From Oryzomonas sp. (lineage in GTDB: Bacteria > Desulfobacterota > Desulfuromonadia > Geobacterales > Pseudopelobacteraceae), in contig JARLHN010000008.1 of assembly GCA_031292255.1 (NCBI GenBank), positions 62,001 to 126,000 on the forward strand: a stretch of 64,000 bases of DNA. The letters are read 5' to 3'. Numbering within the stretch: the stretch's first letter is position 1; each line of letters opens with the position of its first letter. The position numbers and the translations under genes are program-made. Below the pieces are notes generated by a model. It saw only the letters and a list, made by a program, of their open reading frames with translations. It searched no databases and was not told the origin of the DNA. This document shows positions 43,968 through 52,662 of this stretch, piece after piece.

Positions 43968-44215
43968 GGAGACTCCGAATAGCTGTCATAATGAATATAT
44001 GTCACATGTTAGCCATTCGGTAGATTTATGTCAAGATTCCCATTATCCTGAATCCGCGCAGGTGTCACGGATTCAGGATAATCACCACGGTCAATGCGGG
44101 GGTTCCAGGAACGGATGCCGGCTTTTCTCCCTGTGTTGCCATAATGTAATTCTATGGTAAAAATATATGTGAGAATTGTTGAACTATAAACGCCCTTTCG
44201 AATGGGGAAATTGCC
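43968..44215. promoter_or_regulatory. Divergent lexA / PilZ intergenic region
   Basis: Contains the TGTCA direct repeats 20-40 bp from lexA and a 15-bp perfect inverted repeat at 44042-44082. No gene. Confidence 0.45.
44042..44082. repeat. Palindromic form of the GGATTCAGG repeat
   Basis: ATTATCCTGAATCCG cgcaggtgtca CGGATTCAGGATAAT: a perfect 15-bp stem. It equals the two outer ends of the 477-660 element brought close together. Confidence 0.6.
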
Positions 44216-44485
44216 ATGGCAAACCAGAGGTTTCACATACGGCTTGAATGCAAAGAGCGCTGCCATCTGCACCTGAGAGATTCGTTTTATCCAGCCAGGG
44301 CCGAGAATATCTCTTTGGGGGGTGTTCTCGTGCATTTCGACGACTCGATCCCCGGCTTTTATGTCGGTGACAATTGCAAACTGGTAATGGATGGACTCCA
44401 AAATTACGAATATCTATGTGAAATTGCAAGGGTTGAGGCTGCTGATGTTGCCCTCAGGTTCGTCGGTATGCACATCACAACGTAG
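44216..44485 (+). CDS. Single-domain PilZ c-di-GMP receptor
   Basis: 89 residues, essentially one PilZ domain. The RxxxR motif is in NQRFHIRLE (R5, R9) and the (D/N)xSxxG motif in ENISLGGVLVHF. PilZ proteins bind cyclic di-GMP and modulate a partner such as motility or secretion. It is followed 32 bp later by a STAS-like gene, probably an operon. Nearby genes encode two GGDEF proteins. Confidence 0.85.
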   Translation: MANQRFHIRLECKERCHLHLRDSFYPARAENISLGGVLVHFDDSIPGFYVGDNCKLVMDGLQNYEYLCEIARVEAADVALRFVGMHITT

Positions 44486-44517
44486 GTAGTTCCAATTTTT
44501 CCGCGGAGGAAAATGAA

Positions 44518-44892
44518 ATGGCCAACATATCAGTCGAACAGGTGCATGGCGTTACTATCGTTCAAATCTCCGGCAAACTGACGTTTGAGGAAACCATTTC
44601 CACTATTAAGAATTATTACCACATGGCAACGCGTCACATAATCTGGGATTTCACGGACGAAGACGCGACCCCGATTACCCCGGATCAATTCAGGAAAATA
44701 ATTTCGACGGCCAACGAATACCTGCCATTCAAAGAAGGCGGCAAGACAGCTTATGTCAGCACTGCCGACAGCACGTATGGAATGACGCGCATGTTTTCGG
44801 TATTGGCGGAGTTTTCCGGCATACCTTACCCGTACAGAGCCTTCCGAGACTTTGAAGAGGCTGTTGAATGGCTGCATAGCCCCCCACATTAG
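44518..44892 (+). CDS. STAS-like (SpoIIAA-like) domain protein
   Basis: 124 residues: MANISVEQVHGVTIVQISGK, LTFEETISTIKNYYHMATRH, IIWDFTDEDATPITPDQFRK. The beta-alpha fold and size resemble SpoIIAA/STAS-type proteins or DUF-type relatives. There is no obvious phosphorylatable Ser in the DFTDEDAT loop apart from T residues. GGAGG precedes the ATG. It probably shares a transcript with the PilZ gene. Confidence 0.6.
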   Translation: MANISVEQVHGVTIVQISGKLTFEETISTIKNYYHMATRHIIWDFTDEDATPITPDQFRKIISTANEYLPFKEGGKTAYVSTADSTYGMTRMFSVLAEFSGIPYPYRAFRDFEEAVEWLHSPPH

Positions 44893-45238
44893 ACCCGGTC
44901 TCCATCCGGAAACTCCGGATGAGAAACGAGCGGTTCCCGATTGGGAAAGACGGGATTGATAATCTCTTACCGTTTTTATCCCACAAACTTGTTTCACTCT
45001 TTTTGATGTTTCCCTATCGAATTCCTTGACGTGCGCGTGCCTGGCAGGATAATAAGGAAATGGGTCGCCGAGGAATCAACAAATTACGGTGGACAAACCA
45101 CAGGCCCTCTATCTGTTGCATCGACAGATGCTCATGCCGGCGCCCGGATCGCAACAACCTAAAAACGGCAGTTCCGCCACGGAGAAGCAGAGACACAGAT
45201 GAAATCACAGAGACAACAACCCATAAAGAAAGAGTTTA
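44893..45238. other. Intergenic region before the hybrid kinase
   Basis: No gene. It holds a TCCGGA palindrome at 44898-44927 and an AACGGCAGTTCCGCCACGG block at 45168-45215 resembling 13600-13650. Confidence 0.45.
44898..44927. repeat. TCCGGA short palindrome
   Basis: GTCTCCATCCGGAAACTCCGGATGAGAAAC, 5 bp after the STAS-like stop codon. It may act as a 3'-end hairpin. Same family as 14703-14729. Confidence 0.6.
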
Positions 45239-47176
45239 ATGATTAAGCTTGAAACGCTTGAAAAAACGCCAAAAACGCTTTTTTTACTGATGTCGGCCTT
45301 TGTCCTCCTGTTAGGTTATTACGATTATATAACCGGTTGGGAAATGTCCTTCACCATATTTTATCTGATCCCTATCCTGATAGCTGCCTGGTTCATAGGA
45401 GGTTTCGCGGGAGGGAGCATTGCCGTCATCGGCACACTGGTCGGTCTGGTTGCCGACATCAAGAGTAATATTCCTTATTCTTACGGGTATGTTGCATATT
45501 GGAACGCTATTACCAGATGCGTCATGTTTTTAGTCATTGTCCGGTTGATCGTCGTTATCAAAAACCACCTGAAAGGATTGAAAAAAAACGTTGAGGACAA
45601 GACTTCGTCACTCGCGCAGCAGATTGCCGAGTGTGAGCTGGCAGAGCAGAAGTTGGAATTGATAAATTTCAGTTTGGAAAACCTCACGGATGCCATTTAT
45701 TGGGTTACGGTGGATGGTCAATTCTGGGAAGTCAATGATACGGCTTGCGCAATGCTGGGATATACCCGCGAAGAGCTGCTATCAAGGGGGGTTCCGGATA
45801 TAGACCCGAATTTTTCGCCTGAAATCTGGCAAACCAACCTGGATAAACTCAGGGCCGAAAGGCACCTTTGCGTTGAAACAGTGCATCTTGGGAATAATGG
45901 CCGCAAGATTCCCGTTGAGGTGACGGTTAATTATTTTACCTACAATGGCGTGGAATATAACTGCGCCATAGTCCGGGATCTATCGGAACGAAAAGAGGCT
46001 GAGGCCGAGAAGCAGAGTCTCATGATTCAGTTGAACCAATCGCAAAAGATTGAATCCATAGGCCGTTTAGCCGGTGGCATTGCCCATGACTTCAATAACA
46101 TGCTCATGCCGATTTACGGTTACTCTGAATTGCTGAAATTGCACATGCAGCCCGGCGATCCCGATGTGGAGAAGGTGAACAAGATCATCCAGGCGGCAGA
46201 CAAAGCGAAAATATTGATCCAACAGCTGTTGGGCTTTGGCCGCAAGCAGATATTGGAGATGAAGATTATTGACCTGAACGAGGTTGTGAGCTCCATTTAC
46301 GAGATACTGCAAAGGACCATCCGCGAAAACATCGATATCCGGCTCCATCTCACACAGGAAACATCAGGAATCCGTGCAGACAGGCACCAGATCGAGCAGA
46401 TTATCATGAACCTCATCATCAATGCCCAGGACGCCATTGAGAACAAAGGGGTCATCACTATCGAGACGGCAGAGGTTGCCCTTGATGAGGAATATGCTCG
46501 TCAACATGTTGCGGTCAAGCCGGGCAGGTACATGATGCTTGTTGTCACCGACACGGGAAGCGGCATGGACCAGGAAACGATTTCCCATGTTTTCGAACCG
46601 TTTTTCACCACAAAAGCTGAAGGCAAGGGAACGGGGCTGGGGCTGGCCACCGTCTATGGCCTTGTCAAACAGCATGGGGGAAACATATGGATTTACAGCG
46701 AACCCGGCAAAGGCAGCGCTTTCAAGATTTACTTCCCGATCGTCAGCGATAAGCCTGTTGCGGAACAGACCGTTGTTTCGGAACATATCTGGTTTAATGC
46801 CGCCAATCGAACCATTTTGCTGGTTGAGGACAATGATCAGGTCAGACAGGTTGTGTATGACCTATTGGATAATCAGGGATTCAATGTGATCATGTCGGAC
46901 AGCGCGAGACAGGCCTTGGAGCTTGCCAACGGCAAACACATTGATCTGCTTATAACGGATGTCGTAATGCCGGATATGAACGGACCTGAACTTCATAAAA
47001 AATTATCCGATTCACACCCTCTGCTAAAGGTGCTATTTATGTCGGGTTACACAAATAATAGCATTGCCGATCATGGTGTTCTCGATGAGGGAATCAACTT
47101 TATCCAGAAACCGTTTACCAACGACAATCTGTTAAATAAAATACAATTTGTGATACGTGACTTGAACACACAATGA
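45239..47176 (+). CDS. Hybrid sensor histidine kinase with PAS and receiver domains
   Basis: 645 residues. N-terminal membrane sensor of about four helices (residues 13-108), coiled coil, PAS domain (about 140-255, with GQFWEVNDTACAMLGYTREE), HisKA with phospho-acceptor His283 in GRLAGGIAHDFNNML, and HATPase (NLIINAQDAIENKG, VTDTGSGMDQETISHVFEPF, GTGLGLATVYGLVKQHGG). The receiver (about 520-640) has Asp574 in LLITDVVMPDMNG. The orthodox HisKA of HDFNN type is common in Geobacter. The receiver is C-terminal, so it feeds a phosphorelay; no downstream partner is adjacent. Confidence 0.92.
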   Translation: MIKLETLEKTPKTLFLLMSAFVLLLGYYDYITGWEMSFTIFYLIPILIAAWFIGGFAGGSIAVIGTLVGLVADIKSNIPYSYGYVAYWNAITRCVMFLVIVRLIVVIKNHLKGLKKNVEDKTSSLAQQIAECELAEQKLELINFSLENLTDAIYWVTVDGQFWEVNDTACAMLGYTREELLSRGVPDIDPNFSPEIWQTNLDKLRAERHLCVETVHLGNNGRKIPVEVTVNYFTYNGVEYNCAIVRDLSERKEAEAEKQSLMIQLNQSQKIESIGRLAGGIAHDFNNMLMPIYGYSELLKLHMQPGDPDVEKVNKIIQAADKAKILIQQLLGFGRKQILEMKIIDLNEVVSSIYEILQRTIRENIDIRLHLTQETSGIRADRHQIEQIIMNLIINAQDAIENKGVITIETAEVALDEEYARQHVAVKPGRYMMLVVTDTGSGMDQETISHVFEPFFTTKAEGKGTGLGLATVYGLVKQHGGNIWIYSEPGKGSAFKIYFPIVSDKPVAEQTVVSEHIWFNAANRTILLVEDNDQVRQVVYDLLDNQGFNVIMSDSARQALELANGKHIDLLITDVVMPDMNGPELHKKLSDSHPLLKVLFMSGYTNNSIADHGVLDEGINFIQKPFTNDNLLNKIQFVIRDLNTQ

Positions 47177-47225
47177 AGGCTTTCAACATGGTGAAGCAGA
47201 GAAATTCCTAAAGGAGGAATACCGT

Positions 47226-47762
47226 ATGCCCGAACTCAAAGGAACAAAAACCGAAAAAAATCTCATGGATGCGTTTGCCGGAGAATCCCAGGCCCGCAAC
47301 AAGTACACCTACTTCGCCTCGGTTGCCAAGAAGGAGGGGTATGAGAAGATTGCCGCTTTTTTCCTGGAGACGGCCGAGAATGAGAAGGAACATGCCAAGC
47401 TTCATTTCAAGTACCTAGGCGGAATCGGCTCAACTGCCGAAAACCTGCGGTCCGCCGCTGCCGGCGAACTTGAAGAATGCACCGATATGTACCCGAAGAT
47501 GGCAAGAGAAGCACGGGAAGAAGGATTCCCCGATATCGCCTTCGTGCTGGAGTCCATAGGTAAAATCGAAAAAACGCACAAAGAGCGTTACCAGAAATTA
47601 CTTGAGGAGCTGGAATCAAACACCTTCTTTGCCAAAGATGAAACGGTCCGCTGGAGATGCCGTAATTGCGGCCATATCCATGAAGGCCCGGAAGCCCTCA
47701 AGGTGTGCCCTGTCTGCAAACATCCCCAGGCATATTTTGAGCTGGTGGAGGAACACTACTGA
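47226..47762 (+). CDS. Rubrerythrin
   Basis: 178 residues: ferritin-like di-iron domain (AFAGESQARNKYTYFASVAK, FLETAENEKEHAKLHFKYL, SIGKIEKTHKERYQKLLEEL) and a C-terminal rubredoxin-type Fe(SCys)4 site (WRCRNCGHIHEGPEALKVCP with VCKHP). An NADH-dependent peroxide reductase that protects anaerobes. AAAGGAGG precedes the ATG. It lies 50 bp after the kinase gene, possibly its own transcript. Confidence 0.95.
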   Translation: MPELKGTKTEKNLMDAFAGESQARNKYTYFASVAKKEGYEKIAAFFLETAENEKEHAKLHFKYLGGIGSTAENLRSAAAGELEECTDMYPKMAREAREEGFPDIAFVLESIGKIEKTHKERYQKLLEELESNTFFAKDETVRWRCRNCGHIHEGPEALKVCPVCKHPQAYFELVEEHY

Positions 47763-47833
47763 GTTCCTCAGGCAATTTGAGCTTTTCTCAGGGCACCGAT
47801 TTGACCACCACAGCGGTTTCACCCGAAAGGGAT

Positions 47834-47895
47834 CTAGCACCTTGTAACACTTGAAGTTACGCATATGGTCCCCTCCCCCCGTTGGGGGAGGGGAA
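47834..47895. repeat. TGTAAC-family repeat, short form
   Basis: CTAGCACCTTGTAACACTTG, then the CCCTCCCCCCgttGGGGGAGGGG hairpin. Matches the left end and core of the copies at 13747 and 26276. The hairpin could terminate rubrerythrin transcription. Confidence 0.6.
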
Positions 47896-48010
47896 TGTTC
47901 CGAAACAGTTAATGTCCCAAAACACCAGTTGAGGGTAGAATAAAGATCTATGAGAGGAAGGGTGCTGTGAAAACGCTGAAAAACTCCCGCATTGCCTTTA
48001 GGAGAAGAGG

Positions 48011-49561
48011 ATGAGTCCGGTTAATGAACTATTGTCAGGCAAAATCCGTCTGCCTACTCCGCCGGCAATTGCCATCAAGATTCTTGATACCGTGCGCGGG
48101 GATAGTTTCACCTTCGAAGACCTTGCCAGAGTGATCGAGTCGGATCCGGCCTTGGCGGCGAGAGTTCTGAAAGCCGCCAATTCCCCTTATTACCATCTGT
48201 CAAGCACGGTAACCAGCATTGAAAAGTCTGTGGCTATCCTTGGAACACATACGGTAAAGAATATTGCCCTGTCATTCGTTATCTGCTCCGAATTTCAGTG
48301 TGACCCTTACGAAACGTTCGACGCCACGATATTTTGGCGCCACGCACTATCGTCAGCCGTGGCCGCGGAATTAACCGCCACATTGGTTCACGCCCCCAGT
48401 AAGGACCTCTTCATCACTGCGCTGATGCAGGATATCGGCATATTGGTGATGCAAGGTTACCGCCCCCGTGACTATCAACTGGTATTCAATTGCAGAAAGG
48501 AAAGCCATCGGCCGTTACCGGAAATCGAAAGAATGATCTTTGCGTGCGATCATCAGGAGGTGGGGTCTGAGTTGCTCAGGAGTTGGCTGCTTCCTGAAGA
48601 AATCTACGAACCGATACGTTATCACCACCAAGATGCCGTGGTCCCCCCAAAATACCGGATTACAACCGCTCTCCTCTCTATCGCCAGGAATCTGTCTTCC
48701 TTCTACAACGGCTCCGAAGACGTCGACAAGATCAGGCAGGCTAAGCATATCCTCGACACGGAGTTCGGAATTAAAGGTAGTGACGTAGACACCTTGATTG
48801 AATCCGTTGCCACAACGACCCTCGAACTATTTTCGGTATTTGAGATAGCTCCCGGCGCCCTTCGGCCCTTTTCCAACATACTGCAAGAGGCAAATTCAGA
48901 ACTCAGCGAGTTGTATGACTCTTATGAGCTTCAGATTATTGAGCTGAAACAGGCGAAGAAGATGCTGGAAAAACAGACCAAAGAACTCAACAGGGCAAAT
49001 ACGAGACTTCGTGAAATTGCGTCCAAAGATGGCTTGACGGAGATCTTGAATTATCGTTCGTTCCAGGAGGCCATGGATCGTGAGATAATCAGATCGAAAA
49101 GGTATGGCAAAGAGTTTTCGCTGATCTCGTTCGATGTCGACAACCTCAAAGCGATCAATACCGATTATGGCCATCCGGCCGGCGACCTTGTGCTCGTCGA
49201 GATTTGCAGGGCCGTTGGCAAGATCATACGCGCCAGCGACATCTTTGCCCGGTGCGGAGGAGATGAGTTTTCCATCATAATGCCGGAAACTGACGCGGAC
49301 AGGGTTCTGATTGCCGCCGCACATCTGAAGAGTTGCGTGGAAAGCCTGGACATTCAGGCGGACGATGAGATTATCAAGGCTCAAATAAGTATAGGCGTCT
49401 CCAGTTACCACCCCGCTGTCCAGACCATGGACAAAAAGAGATTAATTCTAATGGCAGACAAGGCACTCCTGCGATCAAAAAACAGCGGCAAAAATCAAAT
49501 TTCCGTTTTTTACCCCGATGGCAATGATGGAATCACAAAGAGTGAAGAGATTCCCCCCTGA
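48011..49561 (+). CDS. HDOD-GGDEF protein (probable diguanylate cyclase)
   Basis: 516 residues. N-terminal HDOD domain (about 10-210: LPTPPAIAIKILDTVRGDSF, ESDPALAARVLKAANSPYYH, DIGILVMQGYRPRD), a coiled coil (about 300-345), then a GGDEF domain with canonical CGGDEF at residues 416-420. An I-site RASD lies five residues before it, indicating product inhibition. Expected to make cyclic di-GMP. HDOD domains relay signals and do not hydrolyse. An orthodox ribosome-binding site AGGAGAAGAGG precedes the ATG. Confidence 0.9.
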   Translation: MSPVNELLSGKIRLPTPPAIAIKILDTVRGDSFTFEDLARVIESDPALAARVLKAANSPYYHLSSTVTSIEKSVAILGTHTVKNIALSFVICSEFQCDPYETFDATIFWRHALSSAVAAELTATLVHAPSKDLFITALMQDIGILVMQGYRPRDYQLVFNCRKESHRPLPEIERMIFACDHQEVGSELLRSWLLPEEIYEPIRYHHQDAVVPPKYRITTALLSIARNLSSFYNGSEDVDKIRQAKHILDTEFGIKGSDVDTLIESVATTTLELFSVFEIAPGALRPFSNILQEANSELSELYDSYELQIIELKQAKKMLEKQTKELNRANTRLREIASKDGLTEILNYRSFQEAMDREIIRSKRYGKEFSLISFDVDNLKAINTDYGHPAGDLVLVEICRAVGKIIRASDIFARCGGDEFSIIMPETDADRVLIAAAHLKSCVESLDIQADDEIIKAQISIGVSSYHPAVQTMDKKRLILMADKALLRSKNSGKNQISVFYPDGNDGITKSEEIPP

Positions 49562-49578
49562 TATGCCTGCGCTTTCTG

Positions 49579-50658
49579 TCAGCAGGCGGCCGGAGCTAAT
49601 GAACCGAAGTTTTCCCCGGCAAGAGAGAGCGATGAATCCATCAATAAATCGGGCGGGAACATGCAAACCTTGTTTTTGCCCGTCCTCTTGGCCAGATAAA
49701 GAGCTTGGTCAGCTTGTTTTACAAGGTTGGCAGTGAAAATAGTGCCACCATCTTCGCTGGTTGCCAAACCTATGCTGACTGTTATCTGAATTCGCCGGCC
49801 GTCAAAGGTAAAGACAGTTTTCGCCAACCGGTTTCTAATCCGTTGCGCAATGACATGGGCAGCGGCGGCTTTGGTCTGAGAAAGAATGATTGCAAATTCT
49901 TCACCGCCGAAGCGGGCGACCAGATCGTGGCCACGGCAGCTTTCTTTAAGAATTCCCGCAAAAGACTTCAAAACCTGATCACCTGATTGATGCCCGAAGG
50001 TGTCGTTCAACTGTTTGAAATTGTCAAGGTCGAAGAGGAGGAGTGAAACCGGACGCATGTTCGGACTTTTTGCCTGTTGGACCAGGGTTTCATCAAAAAT
50101 TCTGCGGTTGAATAGCCCGGTGAGGCCATCACGCATCGCAAGGTCTTTCATTCTGCTGTGTTGCCGAGCGTTTTTGATCGCCTGACTGAAACAGGCCACA
50201 ATGTTGGCATGAAGCGAAGCGGAGAAGGTTTTTCCTTGACCTGCTTTATAGTAGATTGCAATGGTGCCAAGGTTGTCATGCAGGTTAAAGTGTGTGGAGT
50301 CACATGAACTCTCGGGCAATGAGGAAGGTGAATACACTTTGCCCACGATGATTTTTGGTCTGACAGCAACTATCCCCTCTTGAGCCATTGGGGAAAACAC
50401 AATGGTCCTACCTTCGAGTTCCGCTGAAAAAGCAAAGACAATCCGGCTGTAGGGGGCCTGTGCATAAAGAGCACGAGCGGCGATAGAACAGATACCGTCA
50501 AGCTCCAAGGAAGTGCTGACAGCAGTCATAAAACTGCTGATGAAACGTGCCTCTTCGAGTTGAGCCTGAAAGTTTTCCGATAGGCATCCGCCATCGTCAC
50601 ACAAGATTTGGGATTCGATCCCAACCTGTCTTTTTTTGTAATTGGTTTCCGTCCTCAT
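49579..50658 (-). CDS. GAF-like/GGDEF diguanylate cyclase
   Basis: 359 residues. The N-terminal ~160 residues resemble a GAF-type sensor (EARFISSFMTAVSTSLELDG). The GGDEF domain (about 175-340) has DGLTGLFNRRIFDE and active-site GGEEF at 251-255, with I-site RGHD five residues before. The C-terminal FGSLAPAAC tail is unexplained. GGGAGG stands before the ATG. Convergent with the HDOD-GGDEF gene; the two stops are 17 bp apart. Confidence 0.9.
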   Translation of the reverse strand: MRTETNYKKRQVGIESQILCDDGGCLSENFQAQLEEARFISSFMTAVSTSLELDGICSIAARALYAQAPYSRIVFAFSAELEGRTIVFSPMAQEGIVAVRPKIIVGKVYSPSSLPESSCDSTHFNLHDNLGTIAIYYKAGQGKTFSASLHANIVACFSQAIKNARQHSRMKDLAMRDGLTGLFNRRIFDETLVQQAKSPNMRPVSLLLFDLDNFKQLNDTFGHQSGDQVLKSFAGILKESCRGHDLVARFGGEEFAIILSQTKAAAAHVIAQRIRNRLAKTVFTFDGRRIQITVSIGLATSEDGGTIFTANLVKQADQALYLAKRTGKNKVCMFPPDLLMDSSLSLAGENFGSLAPAAC

Positions 50659-51453
50659 AGCTGCCTCCCGACTCTATTACCATCATCTGCGATGCCTGAT
50701 CACACCCCAGTCATTAAACTGACAAGCAGTATTTAAGCAACATATATGCCAGACACTACATAAAATAACATGCCGTGACATCAGCATGTTATCGTTAGAA
50801 GTGTCAAAGGCTATCTGCTTAACCGACCGAATATGGTGTGGGAGCGCGCCAACCTGTCATGTTTTTGACTTTTACTCTATCATGGTTTATTCATACGATG
50901 GAAAACGGACTGTAAGCGCAAACCATGCTAGTACTGGGAACATCATCCAATTTATTGGTGTATAATTCACTACATACTCCATCAATGGTGATATTTTCAG
51001 ATTTGCATATTCTAAAAGGTAGAACTCAGCAATGGGCTTTAAACGTAATACTCTCAATAAAAATAATTTTAACCGCAACAAACTATTAACGCCAAGCAAT
51101 ATCAGTCACTTGTCTTAAAAAAGTCTTTAGCCTGATAGGCTTGAGACATTGTTTCATAAGAATTAGAATAATTTTATACTGTTTGCGTATTTGCGGTTAC
51201 TGACTACCATTTTTAAGTTGAATGCTTCCGCGCGCATAATACCCCATTAGTGCAAGCTTGGTAGTTTGGAGCAATAGAAGACGGGTTACCATTGTAACAA
51301 TCGCCTCATTTGGTAAAGTCGAATATTGCTACACCGGGTTGCAATTGTGTGGTAGGCGCATCGTCTGCAACATATATTTCCGAAACCCGCTTGACAGATC
51401 CATAATTAGTGTAATTACTTTAATAAAGTTATTTTGCCGAGATCGGAACAGTT
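50659..51453. other. 795-bp AT-rich intergenic region before the surface-fibre locus
   Basis: No supported gene. A minus-strand open frame 50887-51099 (70 codons) is hydrophobic but has no ribosome-binding site and may be a decayed fragment. Near the end there are a TTGACA at 51391-51396, a sigma-54-like GG-N10-GC (51355-51368) and a GTTACCATTGTAAC palindrome (51284-51297). Confidence 0.45.
51354..51369 (+). promoter_or_regulatory. Possible sigma-54 promoter before the outer-membrane barrel gene
   Basis: AGGCGCATCGTCTGCA has GG at 51355-51356 and GC at 51367-51368, the required 10-bp spacing. The -24 half departs from TGGCAC at two positions. It ends 85 bp before the ATG. An alternative is a sigma-70 pattern with TTGACA at 51391 and a poor -10. 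Confidence 0.3.
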
Positions 51454-52638
51454 ATGGGAAAAAAGGCAACAATCACCCTTGCGGCGGCCCTCATCATGCT
51501 CCTGACACCCTGCGCCCTGTTGGCCGATGACACCACACCGGAACCCGCCGCTGCCAAACCCGCTAAACCCGCCGCTGCGGCATCAGCGGCATCAGCGGCA
51601 TCAGCGGCATCAGCGGCATCAGCGGCACCAGCAGCACCAGCGGCACCCGCCGCTGCCGCACCCACCCCGGCCGAAACCCGGCCGCCCGACCAGCCGGTCG
51701 GCGTCGCGCCTAAGACCGACGACACCCAGGCACTTGACAGCACTGCCATATTCGATCAGGGCGGCGCCCTGACGCCTCGGGGTAAGCTGATCATCGAGCC
51801 ATCCTTTCAGTATGCCCACTCCTCGTCGAACCAGGTCTCCGTGGTCGGCTATTCCATTATCTCGCTCCTCATCGGTCAGATCAACATCACGAATGTCGAG
51901 AGCGACACCTTGGTTGGCATCATGTCGCTTCGCTACGGATTGACCAACCGGCTTGAGGGAGAGGTCAAGGTACCTTACGTTTACCGGACCAATTCCACTG
52001 GTTGGAACTCTGCCGGCAGCAACGGCAAGAACACAAACAATGTCTTCAACGCCGACGGCGATGGCCTCGGGGACGTGGAATTCGGCCTGCGCTACCAGCT
52101 CAACAAATCCGGAGGCAACGCGTACTATCTGCTGGGGTTGCGGGTTAAGTCCAACACCGGCAAGGGTCCCTTTGATGTGCCGATCAATCAGGCGAACAAT
52201 CTGGAGAGCAAGCTCCCCACAGGATCGGGTTTTTGGGGGCTGCAGCCGGGGCTAACCGTGATCGTCCCGTCCGATCCGGCGGTCTTCTTCGGCAGCGTCA
52301 GTTATATGATAAATTTCGATCGCAACGTTTCCGATCCCAGCGCCAACGTAATCGGCCGGGTCGACCCAGGCGACATCATTGATTTGAACTTTGGCCTGGG
52401 CTTCGCCTTGAACGAAAAAACCTCCATCAGCATTGGCTACGATCACAGCATCGTCGGCCGGGTCAAGGTCAACGGCGCCTACCTGGAGGGTACCATGGTC
52501 AGCCAACTGGGCACGCTTCTGGTCGGCTACTCCTATCGGGAAAACGACCATGTCAGTTTCAGTGTCACCCTGGGCGCCGGACTGACCAATGACGCCCCCG
52601 GCGTCCAGCTCACCTTCAAAATGCCCTATAGTCTGTAA
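51454..52638 (+). CDS. Outer-membrane beta-barrel with Ala-rich N-terminal segment, FapF-like candidate
   Basis: 394 residues. Signal peptide (MGKKATITLAAALIMLLTPC ending ALLA), an Ala/Pro/Ser region (about 30-80) made of repeated SAA and APA triplets, and a C-terminal barrel of about 300 residues. Strands such as VGIMSLRYGLTNRLEGEVKV and VSFSVTLGAGLTNDAPGVQL, with a terminal aromatic-like FKMPYSL, resemble the MetA-pathway/transporter barrel family. FapF of Pseudomonas also combines an N-terminal helical segment with a barrel and exports amyloid subunits. By analogy I infer an export pore for the proteins encoded at 54.8-58.6 kb. The triplet region is coded by 9-bp DNA repeats (about 51583-51640). 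Confidence 0.7.
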   Translation: MGKKATITLAAALIMLLTPCALLADDTTPEPAAAKPAKPAAAASAASAASAASAASAAPAAPAAPAAAAPTPAETRPPDQPVGVAPKTDDTQALDSTAIFDQGGALTPRGKLIIEPSFQYAHSSSNQVSVVGYSIISLLIGQINITNVESDTLVGIMSLRYGLTNRLEGEVKVPYVYRTNSTGWNSAGSNGKNTNNVFNADGDGLGDVEFGLRYQLNKSGGNAYYLLGLRVKSNTGKGPFDVPINQANNLESKLPTGSGFWGLQPGLTVIVPSDPAVFFGSVSYMINFDRNVSDPSANVIGRVDPGDIIDLNFGLGFALNEKTSISIGYDHSIVGRVKVNGAYLEGTMVSQLGTLLVGYSYRENDHVSFSVTLGAGLTNDAPGVQLTFKMPYSL

Positions 52639-52662
52639 CGAACTATAGCCAAGGAGGGTCGC

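Noticed and set aside
43968-44040. Canonical Geobacter LexA box upstream of lexA
   Set aside because: GGTT-N2-C-N4-G-N3-ACC was searched by eye and not found; only TGTCA repeats are present.
50887-51099. 70-codon hydrophobic minus-strand frame
   Set aside because: AT-rich noncoding-like region, no Shine-Dalgarno; at most a relic.
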